Source of the DNA: a bacterium
Lineage (GTDB): Bacteria; JAMCPX01
NCBI GenBank assembly: GCA_021787655.1
Contig: JAJYLM010000093.1
Span: forward strand, 1 to 7,969
Length of the DNA: 7,969 nucleotides
Direction of reading: 5' to 3'
The position numbers and the translations under genes are program-made. Shown here in pieces: positions 1 to 7,242 of the stretch. The notes under the pieces are model-generated. The model was given only the letters and a program-made list of their open reading frames with translations, did no database searches and was not told where the DNA came from. How positions within the stretch are numbered: position 1 is the stretch's first letter; each line of letters starts with the position of its first letter.

Positions 1-1
1 T

Positions 2-1942
2 GCAGTGCAAGGTAAACAGCGTGCCCCTGATGCCATCGTCATTGGCGTTACGACCGGCGGCATGCCGAAAACCGAGGTAGCACTCAGGGAAAAGAACACG
101 GTTCCGGAAACCTACGCATACCACGGAGCAGGAACAGTGGCGACCTATCTGGCCAGCCGCCTTTCATGCACAGGACCGGCCATTGCCCTGTCAACCGCAT
201 GTTCGAGCGGGACAGCTGCCATCAAAATTGCAATCGAGATGCTCCGCCAAAACAAGGCGGCCAGTGTACTGGTCGGCGGGGTTGATGCCCTGTGCAGGTT
301 CACCTATTTCGGCTTTTATTCGCTGCAATTGCTGGATCCGGCAGGTGCCCGCCCCCTGGACAAGGATCGCGCCGGAATAACACTCGGGGAAGGAGCTGCG
401 ATGCTCCTGCTCGAGGCAGCACAGAATCCACCGCCCGGATCTCTGGCACGGATTTTAGGCGGCGGTATTTCCTGTGATGCGTACCACCCGACGGCACCCC
501 ACCCGACGGGTGAAGGTGCACTCACGGCTATGCGGGATGCACTTTCGGATGCAGGGCTGCCGGTAAGCGGCATCGGGTATATCAATCTCCACGGGACAGC
601 GACGAAAGACAATGATGCTTCAGAAGCAAAAGCGCTGCGCTCCCTGTTCGGCGATGATATGCCTCCCCTTTCATCCACCAAAGGCATGACAGGCCATTCG
701 CTCGGTGCTGCCGGTGCCGTTGAGGCCGCACTGTGTGCTCTGTCTGTAGCAGAAGGCATCATCCCGGGGAATACCGGATGTACCGTTCCGGACCCATCCC
801 TCGGGATCGTTCCGATCCTTGCAACTGAATCTCGTCCTGTAAAAGCGGCCTTGTCGAATTCATTCGGTTTCGGCGGCAACAATGCTGCGGTGGTTATCGG
901 TGCCCTTGACACAGGGGCCGACCGGCTTCCCCGGACACAGCCGAAGCACCTGACCATAACCGGGCTTGCCTGCCTGACCGGTTCCGGAGAACTGTTTCCG
1001 TCATTCGAACAGTTTTCACAGGGAAAATCCGTTGCAGGAATCCTGACTGATGAAGCAATCTCAAAAGACCTTCCCCAGCGACAGGTCCGGAGGCTCAAAA
1101 GACTGCCGCGCATGGCACTTGCGCTCGCAACAGCGGCATACAAGCACGCCGGAACAACAGCCGGACCGTCCTCAATATTCTTCGGCACAGGATGGGGCCC
1201 GCTGACCGAGACATACGATTTTCTTACGAAGCTTTTCGAATCTGATATGAAATTCTCCAGTCCGACCGATTTCATCAATTCAGTACATAACGCTCCGGCA
1301 GGACAGGTTGCCATGGAGTTTAAATCCAGGGGAGCCAACATGACGGCAACAGGGGGAGACTACTCCTTTGAACAGGCACTCTTGATTGCGGGCCTGCTGG
1401 CATCCGAACGCGAAGAACTACTCTTGTTTGGCGCAGATGAAACGCACCGCATTCTGTCTCCGCTGCTGGATCCGTCGTCTGCCGGCGATCCTGTACCATC
1501 CGACGGAGGCGGGGCGATCATGGCGGTTGCCTCTTCTGGTCCGGCAGCCGGACCGTCGATACTGCCGCTCGGATATGCACAAACACCCGACGATCCAGGA
1601 CATACGGTCATGAATGCCCTCGGGCTGACACGGGACATCACGGATCACTACGGAGCTGTTTTTGCAGGTATCCCTGCGGCCCATGAAGCGCTGGCACGAC
1701 AACAGCTCGCCGGTTTTCTCGAAGATTCAGGATTCAGGGGACCGGTCATAGATTACCGGAAGTATACAGGACAGTATGCTGCTGCTTCTGCGGTTGCTAC
1801 CGTACTCGCGGTTCAAACGCTCATCGCGGGATCCATACCGGCAGGACTGACCGGTAACGCCGGTATCTCACTCGGGAATAAAGGCATTCTGGTCATGGGC
1901 TTCGGCCCGTACTGCACAGCACTGGGTGTTCGTCCGTCATGA
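2..1942 (+). CDS. Beta-ketoacyl synthase fused to a chain-length-factor-like pseudo-KS (5' partial)
   Basis: This is a condensing enzyme of FabF/KS type that elongates a carrier-bound acyl or aryl chain by decarboxylative Claisen condensation. The frame is open to the left edge; numbering here is from the GTG at 5. By comparison with FabF about 90-100 N-terminal residues are missing, so the true start lies outside the window. The first half (about 1-300) has the full catalytic set: Cys66 in STACSSG, His196 in NLHGTAT, Lys226 and His231 in STKGMTGH, and the NSFGFGG loop at 285-291. The second half (about 315-645) is another complete KS fold with catalysis lost. It matches the PF13723-type, ApeC-like family (RRLKRLPRMALA, SVHNAPAGQ), with Asp452 in place of Cys, Gly in place of the first His, and Gln590 in place of the second. 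In known APE systems KS and CLF are separate subunits; here they are one chain. The role in a polyene pathway is inferred from family and neighbours. Confidence 0.9.
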   Translation, partial: AVQGKQRAPDAIVIGVTTGGMPKTEVALREKNTVPETYAYHGAGTVATYLASRLSCTGPAIALSTACSSGTAAIKIAIEMLRQNKAASVLVGGVDALCRFTYFGFYSLQLLDPAGARPLDKDRAGITLGEGAAMLLLEAAQNPPPGSLARILGGGISCDAYHPTAPHPTGEGALTAMRDALSDAGLPVSGIGYINLHGTATKDNDASEAKALRSLFGDDMPPLSSTKGMTGHSLGAAGAVEAALCALSVAEGIIPGNTGCTVPDPSLGIVPILATESRPVKAALSNSFGFGGNNAAVVIGALDTGADRLPRTQPKHLTITGLACLTGSGELFPSFEQFSQGKSVAGILTDEAISKDLPQRQVRRLKRLPRMALALATAAYKHAGTTAGPSSIFFGTGWGPLTETYDFLTKLFESDMKFSSPTDFINSVHNAPAGQVAMEFKSRGANMTATGGDYSFEQALLIAGLLASEREELLLFGADETHRILSPLLDPSSAGDPVPSDGGGAIMAVASSGPAAGPSILPLGYAQTPDDPGHTVMNALGLTRDITDHYGAVFAGIPAAHEALARQQLAGFLEDSGFRGPVIDYRKYTGQYAAASAVATVLAVQTLIAGSIPAGLTGNAGISLGNKGILVMGFGPYCTALGVRPS

Positions 1943-1945
1943 GGA
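1941..1945 (+). promoter_or_regulatory. Ribosome binding site choosing the ATG at 1950
   Basis: GAGGA lies 4 bases before the ATG at 1950 and overlaps the stop of the ketosynthase gene (TGA at 1940-1942). An in-frame GTG at 1926 would add eight residues inside the upstream gene and has no comparable site, so 1950 is preferred. The arrangement suggests translational coupling. Confidence 0.6.
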
Positions 1946-1949
1946 TCCA

Positions 1950-3425
1950 ATGAACGACCGGGACTCTGTTATCATTATCGGTTCAGGCATCGGAGGAATG
2001 ACTGCGGGGATCGTCCTTGCAAAACTCGGGTACCGGGTGACGGTCGTAGAAAAAAACAAACTTCCCGGCGGGCTGATGAGAAGCTATACCAGAAAAGGGA
2101 TCGAATGCGAAGTCGGTATCCATTATGTCGGGGCATTGGATGCCGGCCAGCCCTTACGCCAGATCTTCGAACTTCTCGGCGTCTACGGACGCATTCCCCT
2201 GGACCGGATGGGAGACGAGGGTATCGTTGACAAGTACCTGCTTCCGGACATGACCTTTCATTTTCCCCCGGGAATCGGCCTGCTCGAAGAAAATCTGCAC
2301 CGGGCATTTCCCACAGAGAGCAGACAGATCGGCGAGGTCATTTCCCTGCTGCGCAGTTCCCTGCAGCAGTTCTCCCTGAAAGAAATACTCTTTAATAAAA
2401 ATCAGGAATTCGATCTGTCCCTCCAGCTTCAATCATTGGATCATTATTTCGACAAGCTCGGGTGCTCACGGGAGCTGCGCGGTATCTTGTCGCTTCCCCT
2501 CGGATGGATCGGTGTCAATTCGGACGAATGCCCGCTGTACCTCTGGAGTTCATCCCTGTCATCGTACCTCATGTCTTCGTGGAAGCCCTTGTGCAGCGGT
2601 GCTGAATGGGCGGACATTTTTGCCGGCAGGTTCCGGGAACTCGGGGGCGAAATCATCTGCGATGACCGTGTGACCAATATCCTCGTACAGGATCGCACCG
2701 TTCAGGGCGTTGTCCTGAAATCCGGAAAGAGGCTGACCGCACCGCTCGTGATTTCCTCCATACATCCAAAACTTATGCTTCGTCTTCTCCCGGATGATGC
2801 ACTCAAACCGTCGTTCAGGAACAGAATATCATCCTTGAAGGAAACACGCGGTATCTTCGGCATACACATGGCGGTGCCTGAACAGACGGTCCCCTATCAT
2901 TCGTACAATACATTTTTCGTGGAATATAAACAGCCGCCGTACAGCGGTGTGACATTTTTCATTACCAGAAAGACCGTAAAGACCGGATACAACCTGCTCT
3001 CCCTGATCACGGACGGACCGTATGAAAAATGGAAGAAATGGGAACAGACAACAAAGGATCACCGTCCCCAGGACTACCGGGAGGCGAAGGATCGGGAGGC
3101 AGCCGTGCTTTTTGACAGGGCGTCCCAGGTCTTCGGACCTCTGCCGGGTGCGTATCTCATCGATGCGTATACCCCTCTGTCGTTTTGTGCCTGGATGGAC
3201 AGTCCGGAGGGCGGCGCCTACGGCGTGTCCAGATCGGTGCAGCAGAAATTCAAAACAGCGGCATTGCACCGTACCCCTATCGGCGGATTACACGCTGTAG
3301 GACAGAGCACGTTCGCACCGGGTATCCTCGGTACAGCACTGGGTACCCTGCGCGTTCTCTCCCAGATTACCGGTACACCTGTTTTACACAAGCAATTTAC
3401 GGATCTCAAAATTCAAGGAATCTAA
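1950..3425 (+). CDS. FAD-dependent phytoene desaturase / retinol saturase-like oxidoreductase
   Basis: This is a 491-residue flavoprotein of the CrtI/RetSat amine-oxidase-like superfamily, which desaturates, saturates or isomerises long conjugated lipids. The N-terminal Rossmann dinucleotide site is clear: G11-S-G13-I-G-G16, with Glu34 in RVTVVEKN at the end of strand beta-2 to hold the FAD ribose, followed by LPGG. The stretch EVGIHYVG (about residues 56-63) is typical of the retinol saturase branch. The C-terminal FAD-closing motif GQSTFAPGILGTALG is at 451-465. Length is normal for the family. No signal peptide is seen; such enzymes usually work at the membrane surface. It starts 7 bases after the ketosynthase stop. 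In a polyene cluster it could set the oxidation level of the chain; the substrate and the direction of the reaction cannot be read from the sequence. A carotenoid substrate is the main alternative. Confidence 0.85.
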   Translation: MNDRDSVIIIGSGIGGMTAGIVLAKLGYRVTVVEKNKLPGGLMRSYTRKGIECEVGIHYVGALDAGQPLRQIFELLGVYGRIPLDRMGDEGIVDKYLLPDMTFHFPPGIGLLEENLHRAFPTESRQIGEVISLLRSSLQQFSLKEILFNKNQEFDLSLQLQSLDHYFDKLGCSRELRGILSLPLGWIGVNSDECPLYLWSSSLSSYLMSSWKPLCSGAEWADIFAGRFRELGGEIICDDRVTNILVQDRTVQGVVLKSGKRLTAPLVISSIHPKLMLRLLPDDALKPSFRNRISSLKETRGIFGIHMAVPEQTVPYHSYNTFFVEYKQPPYSGVTFFITRKTVKTGYNLLSLITDGPYEKWKKWEQTTKDHRPQDYREAKDREAAVLFDRASQVFGPLPGAYLIDAYTPLSFCAWMDSPEGGAYGVSRSVQQKFKTAALHRTPIGGLHAVGQSTFAPGILGTALGTLRVLSQITGTPVLHKQFTDLKIQGI

Positions 3426-3431
3426 CACAGT

Positions 3432-3437
3432 AAGGAG
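3432..3437 (+). promoter_or_regulatory. Ribosome binding site of the ammonia-lyase gene
   Basis: AAGGAG stands 8 bases before the ATG at 3446, the strongest Shine-Dalgarno match in the operon. It lies in the only untranslated gap between the cluster genes (3426-3445), which is too short for a terminator, so read-through from the gene before is expected. Confidence 0.75.
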
Positions 3438-3445
3438 TTGTCACA

Positions 3446-4996
3446 ATGAAGAAACAGTCGCGAATAAAACCTACCCGATCGCTGGTCATCATAGGAGAAA
3501 AGGACCTTACGGTAGACCAGGTTGCTGCTGTCGCCCGCGGCAATGCACGGGTGGCAATCAGCGCACGAAAAGATTTTCTCGGGAGGCTGAAAAGATCTGA
3601 GGAGGTGCTCAGGCACACCCTCGATGCCGGTGATCCCATCTATGGCGTAACAACAGGATACGGAGCAGCGTGCGGCAACAGGATCAAGAAACACAACACG
3701 GAAGAACTGGGGAACAACCTCATCAAGTACCACGGCTGCGGGACAGGGCAGCCGCTCGGCGAAGAAGAAACACGCGCCGCCATGGTCTGCAGACTTGCGT
3801 GTTTTGCGCGCGGGTATTCGGGTGTTTCCGCAGGTCTCCTGCACGCCCTGGCAGCATTGCTCAACAAGGGGATAACACCCATCGTTCCATCGCTCGGTTC
3901 TGTCGGTGCATCCGGAGACCTCACCCCGATGTCGTATATAGCCGCCTGTCTTGCCGGAGACCGGGACGTTCTGTACAAGGGACGCAGGATGAATGCCGGC
4001 ACGGCACTTGCACGTGCCGGGCTCAGGAAATACCGCTTTCTTCCCAAGGAGCCTCTCGGCATGATGAACGGAACATCCGTGATGACCGGTATAGCGGCAC
4101 TTGTTCTTCAGAAGAGCAGGGTTATCGCAGATGCTGCAGTTGCGGCAACCGCCCTCTCGCTCCACGCTCTGATGGGGCATGAGCGGCATTTCCACCCGAC
4201 GGTAACCGATTCGAAACATCACCCCGGACAATCGCTGACCGGCAACATGCTCCGGGACCTGCTTGCCTGCACGGATTGTCCCGAGGAATCGAGCAGGGAA
4301 GACGACCTGCAGGATCCCTATTCCGTCCGCTGTTCTCCCCAGGTCATCGGTGTCGCCTATGACGCCCTGGAATGGATAGAACAATGGGTGTATCGGGAGA
4401 TCAACAGTGCCAATGATAATCCGCTTGCGGACGGTGACAACAACGAGATGTTCATGGGAGGGAATTTCTACGGCGGACATATCGCGTTTGCCATGGATGC
4501 GCTCAAGAGCGCACTGGCTTCAGTCGCAGACATGGCTGACCGCCAATTGGCGCTCCTGGTCGATCCACGGTTTAACCGCGGCCTTCCTGCAAATCTGGTC
4601 AACGTAAAAGGGGAAAAGCAGGTCCTCAACCATGGGTTTAAGGGGATGCAGATAACCGCATCGGCACTCACGGCAGAGGCATTGAAAAACACGATGCCCG
4701 CTGCATCGTTTTCGCGTTCCACAGAATCCCATAATCAGGACAAGGTCAGTATGGGGACTATCGCTGCCCGGGATGCTGCACTCCAGTGCGAACTGGCGAG
4801 CCGCGTCGTTGCCATCCACCTGATGGCATCTGTTCAGGCATACGAGCTGCGGGGAGACCTTGACAGCAGGCCGAAATTAGCGGCCATTGTCAGGGCGGTA
4901 CGGAGCATTGTCCGGGCAACCGTTTATGACCGTACCATGGACAAGGATATTGAAGCACTCACCCGTGCACTCCCGGACGTGGTATCCTCGTTATGA
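3446..4996 (+). CDS. MIO-dependent aromatic amino acid ammonia-lyase (HAL/PAL/TAL family)
   Basis: This enzyme removes ammonia from an aromatic L-amino acid to give the trans-aryl acrylate (coumarate from Tyr, cinnamate from Phe, urocanate from His). At 516 residues it has the normal family length. Ala155-Ser156-Gly157 in SVGASGDLTP cyclises to the MIO electrophile. Other active-site motifs are Tyr66 in IYGVTTGYG, Asn208 in MMNGTS, N320-S-A-N-D-N-P326, GGNFYGG at 338-344, and H429-N-Q-D432. The specificity loop reads L-I-K-Y95-H96-G-C-G-T-G. From memory, it differs from Ser-His in histidine lyases and the Flavobacterium Tyr lyase, His-Leu in Rhodobacter TAL, and Phe-Leu in PAL. No hut genes adjoin it; the neighbours are a KS/CLF, an FAD enzyme and a thioesterase, as in APE and flexirubin clusters, where such a lyase makes the aryl starter. 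Tyr is therefore the likely substrate, with Phe possible. The family call is firm; the substrate is inferred. Confidence 0.92.
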   Translation: MKKQSRIKPTRSLVIIGEKDLTVDQVAAVARGNARVAISARKDFLGRLKRSEEVLRHTLDAGDPIYGVTTGYGAACGNRIKKHNTEELGNNLIKYHGCGTGQPLGEEETRAAMVCRLACFARGYSGVSAGLLHALAALLNKGITPIVPSLGSVGASGDLTPMSYIAACLAGDRDVLYKGRRMNAGTALARAGLRKYRFLPKEPLGMMNGTSVMTGIAALVLQKSRVIADAAVAATALSLHALMGHERHFHPTVTDSKHHPGQSLTGNMLRDLLACTDCPEESSREDDLQDPYSVRCSPQVIGVAYDALEWIEQWVYREINSANDNPLADGDNNEMFMGGNFYGGHIAFAMDALKSALASVADMADRQLALLVDPRFNRGLPANLVNVKGEKQVLNHGFKGMQITASALTAEALKNTMPAASFSRSTESHNQDKVSMGTIAARDAALQCELASRVVAIHLMASVQAYELRGDLDSRPKLAAIVRAVRSIVRATVYDRTMDKDIEALTRALPDVVSSL

Positions 4997-5418
4997 CAGA
5001 GAACGTACTCCGGACATTCTCGGTCAGACTGAAGGTCCCGTTCCATCACGTGGATCCTATGCAGGTGGTCTGGCATGGACATTATTTCGAGTACTTCGAA
5101 GCAGCCCGGGACGGTTTGTTCGACAGCATCGGTATCAGCCTCGAAGATTTTTACGGCCGCTATGGCTACCTGTTTCCGGTCATCCGGGGTTCTGTCAAAT
5201 TTATCCGTCCGCTCCGGTACAAAGATTCGTTCGTGTGTACGGCGAAGGTTCTCGAGGCAAAACGCAAGATCGTGGTAGACTACGAAATTACCATGGAAGC
5301 CGGGAACGTCCGGTGTACCACCGGACGTACAGAACAGGTCGTGCTCAAGATGCCGGAAGCAGTTATCGAATACAAAATCCCGAAGGAAATCTGTGATGCA
5401 TTGGGGCTCGCACAATGA
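4993..5418 (+). CDS. Hotdog-fold acyl-CoA/acyl-ACP thioesterase (4HBT/YbgC-like)
   Basis: This 141-residue protein is a single hotdog domain of the 4-hydroxybenzoyl-CoA thioesterase family, which hydrolyses acyl thioesters to free acids. The signature is near the N-terminus: HHVDPMQVVWHGHYFEYFE, with the expected catalytic Asp21 and the conserved His28-Gly29 that starts the central helix. The rest (GSVKFIRPLRYKD, then KIVVDYEI) follows the usual beta-strand pattern. The VDPMQVVWHG version of the motif is one I associate with thioesterases in APE clusters, which supports a role in releasing or editing the polyene. The ATG shares the bases ATGA with the ammonia-lyase stop and no good Shine-Dalgarno precedes it, so translation is probably coupled. 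The next gene starts with the same kind of overlap. A housekeeping YbgC-like role is less likely given the position. Confidence 0.88.
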   Translation: MTENVLRTFSVRLKVPFHHVDPMQVVWHGHYFEYFEAARDGLFDSIGISLEDFYGRYGYLFPVIRGSVKFIRPLRYKDSFVCTAKVLEAKRKIVVDYEITMEAGNVRCTTGRTEQVVLKMPEAVIEYKIPKEICDALGLAQ

Positions 5419-7133
5419 GCAGGGACCTTTTCGGTGCGCTGCGTGCCGGAACGGAAAGAATCTCCGTGTGGGCAGACCTCCTCGACAGTATCAACGTGTA
5501 CCCGGTTGCAGACGGCGACACGGGTCGTAATTTAACCATCAGCCTGATGCCTCTGAAATCTCCGGCCGGGGATCGGTCTGTTCTGGTTGAAAAACTCTTT
5601 CTGGCAGCACGCGGCAACTCGGGAAATATCGCTTCACAGTTTTTTACGGGTCTGTTGTCCTGTGATACCCTGCAGCAGCTGAGCGATGCGGTACAGACAG
5701 GAACACGGCGCGCCTGGCAGGCAATGGCCGATCCCCGGCCCGGTACGATGCTCAGCCTGTTCAGCGAGCTGGAGCGTGCACTCCGGGAAGCCAACCGGGA
5801 CGATGCAGGCGCATGGATACCTCCTCTTATCAAGCGGCTGGAGGCTGCAGTGGCAAAGACGGCGACCGAACTGACGCAGCTCAGGGACGCCCACGTCGTC
5901 GATGCAGGCGCACTGGGCATGTTTATTTTTTTTGACGCCTTTTTCAACGAACTGTTTCTGGAACAACCTCGGTTTGCCCCGATACACGAACTTTTCAGGG
6001 ACTTTCTCACCGTGCACCACACCGAATCTGGTACCGCTGAACCAGGTTCATGTGTCGATGCCGTGGTCGAGTTGAATTCACACTCGCCGGTATCATTGAA
6101 TGATCTGTCCATGATCGGCGAAAGTATCGTATCACGGGAATACGAGGGACGCCTCAAGATACACATCCACACCAGGGACCAGTCCACCCTGCGGTCCATG
6201 CTCGCCCGCGGGGGTACGATCCTGCAATGGTCATCCGACGACCTCGAAGCACAGACAAAGTCGTTTTCCACAGGCCCTGCATCCGGAACAATCCATATCA
6301 TGACCGATGCTGCGGGGAGCATGACCAGGGAAGATGCACACACGCTCGGCATAACACTGCTCGACAGCTATATCACCATCGGCACGAAAGACTACCCCGA
6401 GACCCGCGTGGACAGCCAAGAGCTGTATGAAGCAATGTCCGGGGGAATAAAGGTGACCACATCCCAGGCATCTATCTCAGAGCGAAACCAGCACTACGAA
6501 AAAGTGCTGGGCCTGTACGGCACTGCCCTGTACCTGTGTGTCGGTTCTGTCTACACCGGAAATTACAGCGCGGTCATGGAGTGGAAAAAAACCAACGATC
6601 CCGGCGACCGGCTCAAGGTCATCGACTCCGGGTCGGCTTCCGGAAGGCTGGGGCTTGCAGCGCTGGCGACCGCGGAATACTCAAGAACAGCCTCCGACGG
6701 AGCGGCGGTCGTGGATTTTGCAGCACGCGCCGCGGCAGCATGCGAGGAATACATCTTCCTGGACACCCTCTCGTACCTGGCAGCCGGCGGCAGGATGTCG
6801 AAGACAGGCGCTGTCTTCGGAGACATGCTGAGCCTCAAACCTGTGGTCAGCCCTCTGCCGGAAGGGGCAAAAAAGGTCGGCATGGTAAGAAACAGGAAAG
6901 ACCAGATCGCCTTTGCCCTGAAAAAGCTGGACACATGCGCCGACAGCGGTGACCATCCGCTCATCATGCTGGAATACACGGACAATCGGGCATGGATTGC
7001 CGGGGAGATCGCCCCCCTGGTAAAAACCAGGCTCCCGGACGCGAAGATCATCATCCATCCCCTGTCCCTGACAACCGGCGTGCACACCGGTCCCGGCACC
7101 TGGGGCATTGCCTTTCTGCCCGTTAACTCATAG
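5415..7133 (+). CDS. DAK2-DegV fusion: probable one-chain fatty acid kinase (FakA + FakB)
   Basis: In the Fak system the acid is bound by FakB (DegV fold) and phosphorylated by FakA (DAK2/DhaL fold) to an acyl phosphate. Here both are in one 572-residue chain. Residues 1 to about 190 are the ATP-binding DAK2 domain, with NVYPVADGDTG (Asp33, Asp35 for Mg2+) and RGNSGN at 66-71. About 205-285 match the FakA middle domain: Cys213 in GSCVDAVVEL plus His250 and His252 in IHIHT, the set that binds zinc in FakA. About 290-572 are DegV: TD at 297-298, TSQAS at 349-353, the GSVYTGNYSA loop near 377-386, GGRMS at 458-462, GDMLSLKPVV, and GPGTWG at 559-564. It overlaps the thioesterase by ATGA. The DegV ligand loop departs from the usual S-G-L-S-G-T pattern, so the bound acid may differ from a common fatty acid. 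A dihydroxyacetone kinase role is unlikely because the sugar-binding DhaK part is absent. Confidence 0.85.
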   Translation: MSRDLFGALRAGTERISVWADLLDSINVYPVADGDTGRNLTISLMPLKSPAGDRSVLVEKLFLAARGNSGNIASQFFTGLLSCDTLQQLSDAVQTGTRRAWQAMADPRPGTMLSLFSELERALREANRDDAGAWIPPLIKRLEAAVAKTATELTQLRDAHVVDAGALGMFIFFDAFFNELFLEQPRFAPIHELFRDFLTVHHTESGTAEPGSCVDAVVELNSHSPVSLNDLSMIGESIVSREYEGRLKIHIHTRDQSTLRSMLARGGTILQWSSDDLEAQTKSFSTGPASGTIHIMTDAAGSMTREDAHTLGITLLDSYITIGTKDYPETRVDSQELYEAMSGGIKVTTSQASISERNQHYEKVLGLYGTALYLCVGSVYTGNYSAVMEWKKTNDPGDRLKVIDSGSASGRLGLAALATAEYSRTASDGAAVVDFAARAAAACEEYIFLDTLSYLAAGGRMSKTGAVFGDMLSLKPVVSPLPEGAKKVGMVRNRKDQIAFALKKLDTCADSGDHPLIMLEYTDNRAWIAGEIAPLVKTRLPDAKIIIHPLSLTTGVHTGPGTWGIAFLPVNS

Positions 7134-7175
7134 AGAAAAGGACTTTCTTACCAGCCATAATAATTACTCTCTATC

Positions 7176-7203
7176 TTGACTTTTAACGATTTTCATTTAG
7201 ACT
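7176..7203 (+). promoter_or_regulatory. Sigma70-like promoter of the toxin-antitoxin pair
   Basis: TTGACT at 7176-7181 (5 of 6 to the -35 consensus) and TAGACT at 7198-7203 (4 of 6 to the -10) are 16 bases apart. An alternative -10, ACTAAT at 7201-7206, has a longer 19-base spacing. The AT-rich gap between the kinase stop and the antitoxin start fits an independent promoter. The call rests on consensus matching by eye. Confidence 0.5.
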
Positions 7204-7230
7204 AATGTTAGTTTTATAGAACATAACTCC

Positions 7231-7236
7231 GAGGAG
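7231..7236 (+). promoter_or_regulatory. Ribosome binding site of the antitoxin gene
   Basis: GAGGAG, 6 bases before the ATG at 7243, decides the start in favour of that ATG and against the TTG at 7237, which directly abuts the site. Confidence 0.65.
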
Positions 7237-7242
7237 TTGAGT

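Noticed and set aside
316..1341. A 341-codon open frame on the minus strand opposite the ketosynthase
   Set aside because: It lies wholly inside a gene with clear catalytic motifs, shows no recognisable domain, and such long antisense frames are common by chance in GC-rich coding DNA.
1538..1554. A perfect 17-base palindrome (8-base arms around one A) in the ketosynthase gene
   Set aside because: It lies inside coding sequence, encodes part of a Gly/Pro/Ala-rich stretch, has no T-run, and single GC-rich palindromes of this size are expected in such DNA.
3422..4480. A 352-codon open frame on the minus strand opposite the ammonia-lyase
   Set aside because: The plus strand holds the complete MIO enzyme; the antisense product is Cys- and His-rich without family motifs and is a codon-bias shadow.
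3446..4996. Ammonia-lyase as histidine ammonia-lyase (hutH) of histidine breakdown
   Set aside because: No urocanase or other hut genes adjoin it, the specificity loop is Y-H, not S-H, and it is embedded in a pigment-type operon.
5415..6000. DAK2 domain as a dihydroxyacetone kinase subunit
   Set aside because: There is no DhaK sugar-binding part, and the chain continues into a FakA-type middle domain and a DegV domain.
7131..7173. TAGAGA...TCTCTA inverted repeat after the kinase gene as a terminator
   Set aside because: The stem is only 6 weak pairs with a loop of about 30 bases and no following T-run; no convincing terminator is visible here.
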